From Biomphalaria glabrata (taxonomy: Eukaryota; Mollusca; Gastropoda; Planorbidae), in contig NC_074716.1 of assembly GCF_947242115.1 (NCBI RefSeq), forward strand, positions 9,129,501 to 9,193,500: DNA of 64,000 bases. Reading direction: 5' to 3'. The position numbers and the translations under genes are program-made. This document shows, piece by piece, positions 62,200 to 64,000 of the stretch; positions within the stretch are counted from its first letter, which is position 1, and each line of letters begins with the position of its first letter. The notes under the pieces were generated by a model. The model was not told the origin of the DNA. It searched no databases and saw only the letters and a program-made list of their open reading frames with translations.

Positions 62200-62660
62200 T
62201 AATACTAATACTATTATAACTATAGTGTCTATAGTATAGTATAAGACAATAAGTTATAGATCTAGAATTCTAGATCTAGATTAATATAGATCTACTACTT
62301 CTACTACTAGATTGATTATAATTGATAGTCTATTCTACTAGATCTAGATATAGTAAGTAGTATATTTTTAGTCATTATTTATAGATGTTCATGATGTTGC
62401 TATACGTAACTCTAAACTGACCTAAACTCTAAATTAGAGTTCTAAAACTAAAAGTAGTAAAAGCGACATGGTGAACTGAAATTTAATCACTTAATCAATT
62501 TTTTTAATGCCTATGCTATGCCGGCTATGGCTATGGCCCTACGTTTGTAGCAGATCCATCATCCACAGACAGGATCTAGAGTCGTAGAGAGTAGCAATTC
62601 TAGATTTAATCTAGATCTCTACTCTAGAACTCTAGTCTAGTGTCTCTAGACACTCTAGTC
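62200..62660. repeat. TAGATCTAGA-dense low-complexity block
   Basis: Same word composition as 44840-45350 (CTAGATCTAGATTA, TCTAGACACTCTAGTCTC). It ends where the zinc-finger 5' duplication begins (about 62672). Confidence 0.75.
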
Positions 62661-62809
62661 TCTCAGTCTAGGCCTTATCAAGACATTTTTTTTAAATTCA
62701 TTTAAATTTTGGTTAATATCTATGTTAAATGACATTCAAAATTTTAATTAAAAAACTCAAGATTCTGTAGACAAAGACATCTTAAGAACTGATTCAAAGA
62801 AGAACAAAG

Positions 62810-62899
62810 ATGGATGACATAGAACAAGACTTTACCAGCGATCTAAAAAATGTCATTAAAATTGAGATGTTAGATTCATCTTTCGACCCAGAGACACAG
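62810..62899 (+). CDS. Second zinc-finger gene, exon 1 coding part
   Basis: 30 codons, MDDIEQDFTSDLKNVIKIEM then LDSSFDPETQ, donor CAG|GTATGATT. Only two residues differ from the copy at 46279-46368. The open frame, ATG and donor are kept. The finger exon is expected beyond the right window edge. Confidence 0.6.
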
Positions 62900-63212
62900 G
62901 TATGATTATTTTTTTAGGGTGAAAACTAAATTAAATTATTTTCTTTTTTTTTTATTTTTTAAATAATATAGAAATGATAAAAATTATATTTCTCCATTTT
63001 GTAAGTTGGCACTTTTACATGTTCTGAAATATCTCTATGTCAGAGATGAATATAGTCAGGGTTCGCCCTAAACAAAAGTTTTCTTTATTATATAGCTTTA
63101 AAAATAGTTTCTTAATGTTTTTAATAAATAATAATAAAATATAATAATAATAAATAATAAAATATAATAATAAAATATAATGAATCAACTATTCAATGTT
63201 CTATTTATAAAG

Positions 63213-63386
63213 ACATCTGAAGACCAAATTCTTCCAAAATCCATGATGACAGACACAGAGCAAGACTTCACCAATGATCTCAAAAATGTCATGAAAATAG
63301 AAAAGTTAGAATCTTCTCTACATTCAGAGACACTGGAAGTTACCTCCACTGGTCATACTTCTGAAGAATTTGTAGCTGAAAGACAG
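63213..63386 (+). CDS. Second zinc-finger gene, exon 2
   Basis: 58 open codons after CTATTTATAAAG, donor AGACAG|GTAATAC. It reads TSEDQILPKSMMTDTEQDFT, NDLKNVMKIEKLESS and SEEFVAERQ. It differs from 46647-46820 in a handful of residues (ILP for IFA, EFVAER for EVLAKR). No frame damage, which supports a functional paralogue. Confidence 0.6.
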
Positions 63387-63457
63387 GTAATACAATTGTA
63401 AAAAATACATTAAAATAATGTTTACAGCACACATAGTAGTAGCAGTGGCTCATACAT

Positions 63458-64000
63458 ATGAGTGTTTCTCCAGTACTGGTTACAACTAGGTGTTGGTTCA
63501 CTAAAAAGTCTGTATTTCATAAGATTGTTATTCAAATGTGACAATTTGCATTACATTGCATTAAGAAATGGTTAATCTATAAATTTTGATATTTTGAGCT
63601 CATAAGGTGCTAGGGAAATATTGAAATTGTAAAAAATGTGTGAAATTACTACCCAAAATGGCGGCTTTTGATGTAACACGGAACACCATGGTATGATTGA
63701 ATTAATATCGTACTAAAACCAAGGGGCATAAAACTTCCATCTTTGTTGGAATATGTTAACAAGATCCTCATATTTCAATGTCATTATTTAGTTTTTCTCA
63801 AGGTTATTAAAATATTGATTAAACACGGCCACAAAAAGGCGTTTGAGGCGCATCGCGATGTGTCCCACTTTATACGGAATTACAATCCTCTATGAATTGT
63901 AAACAAGAAATAAATAATATGCTCAACATTGCATTTCTGTTACAACAAGCATTAAAGATTTCTTTTAAAGTATTTTTTTTGTTAAAAGCTTTCTAAACAT
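63458..64000. other. Right edge, nothing recognised
   Basis: Presumably intron of the second zinc-finger gene. No repeat or ORF supported. Confidence 0.35.

Larger units (their letters stand above)
62672..63457 (+). repeat. Duplication of the zinc-finger gene 5' region
   Basis: Homologous to 46143-46898 from CCTTATCAAG to CAGTGGCTCATACATATG, including promoter-side sequence, both small exons and their intron. Differences are scattered substitutions plus a TAATAATAAA expansion at 63120-63180. Right of 63457 the two copies differ. Confidence 0.85.

Overview
This window reads as intron-rich, AT-rich animal DNA, most likely from a mollusc and probably a panpulmonate snail of the Biomphalaria/Bulinus kind. 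The reasons are the very dense TAGATCTAGA-type words, the tRNA-derived SINEs, the LINE tails ending in a C2H2 finger, and many young hAT insertions. That assignment is inference, because no organism-specific gene is present. Nothing bacterial or organellar is seen. Host coding sequence is sparse and most of the window is mobile-element sequence.

Layout. 0-9 kb: short tandem repeats, LINE tails, and two small hAT elements with perfect 8-bp target duplications. 9.35-9.85 kb: the first of three related exons for an unrecognised ~160-residue domain ending in S/K-H-S/T-W-W-F. 11-17.8 kb: SINEs, LINE tails, a broken hAT and a 1.3-kb hAT-like element. 17.8-26.4 kb: a tandem segmental duplication carrying the other two copies of that exon and two copies of a 24-nt micro-exon. 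Each duplicate is broken up by its own later insertions: a 2.2-kb terminal-inverted-repeat element with a nested SINE, a SINE-derived minisatellite, and a solo LTR. 27-29.7 kb: LINE remains and a hAT copy. 29.7-36.2 kb: a young Ty3/gypsy element whose pol order is protease, integrase, reverse transcriptase, RNase H (Gmr1-like). It sits in that hAT, and an uninterrupted paralogue of the hAT lies at 58-59.6 kb. 36.3-40.1 kb: a minus-strand gag-protease element with an RNA-recognition-motif tail and no visible pol. 42.5-44.8 kb: a broken GTF2IRD2/ZBED-like hAT.

45.9-54.3 kb: a C2H2 zinc-finger gene made of two small N-terminal exons and one exon with 16 clean fingers, followed by a run of decayed fingers. 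Its long intron holds an I-type LINE and an LTR-element gag scrap. 54.3-62.2 kb: LINEs, a SINE, the second hAT copy, and a 5'-truncated CR1/jockey-like LINE with a long intact reverse-transcriptase ORF. 62.8-63.4 kb: a second copy of the two N-terminal zinc-finger-gene exons, whose finger exon would lie beyond the window.

The host loci (the WWF-domain family and the zinc-finger family) both grow by local duplication. The mobile elements date and mark those duplications. All functions are read from motifs by eye; no search was run.
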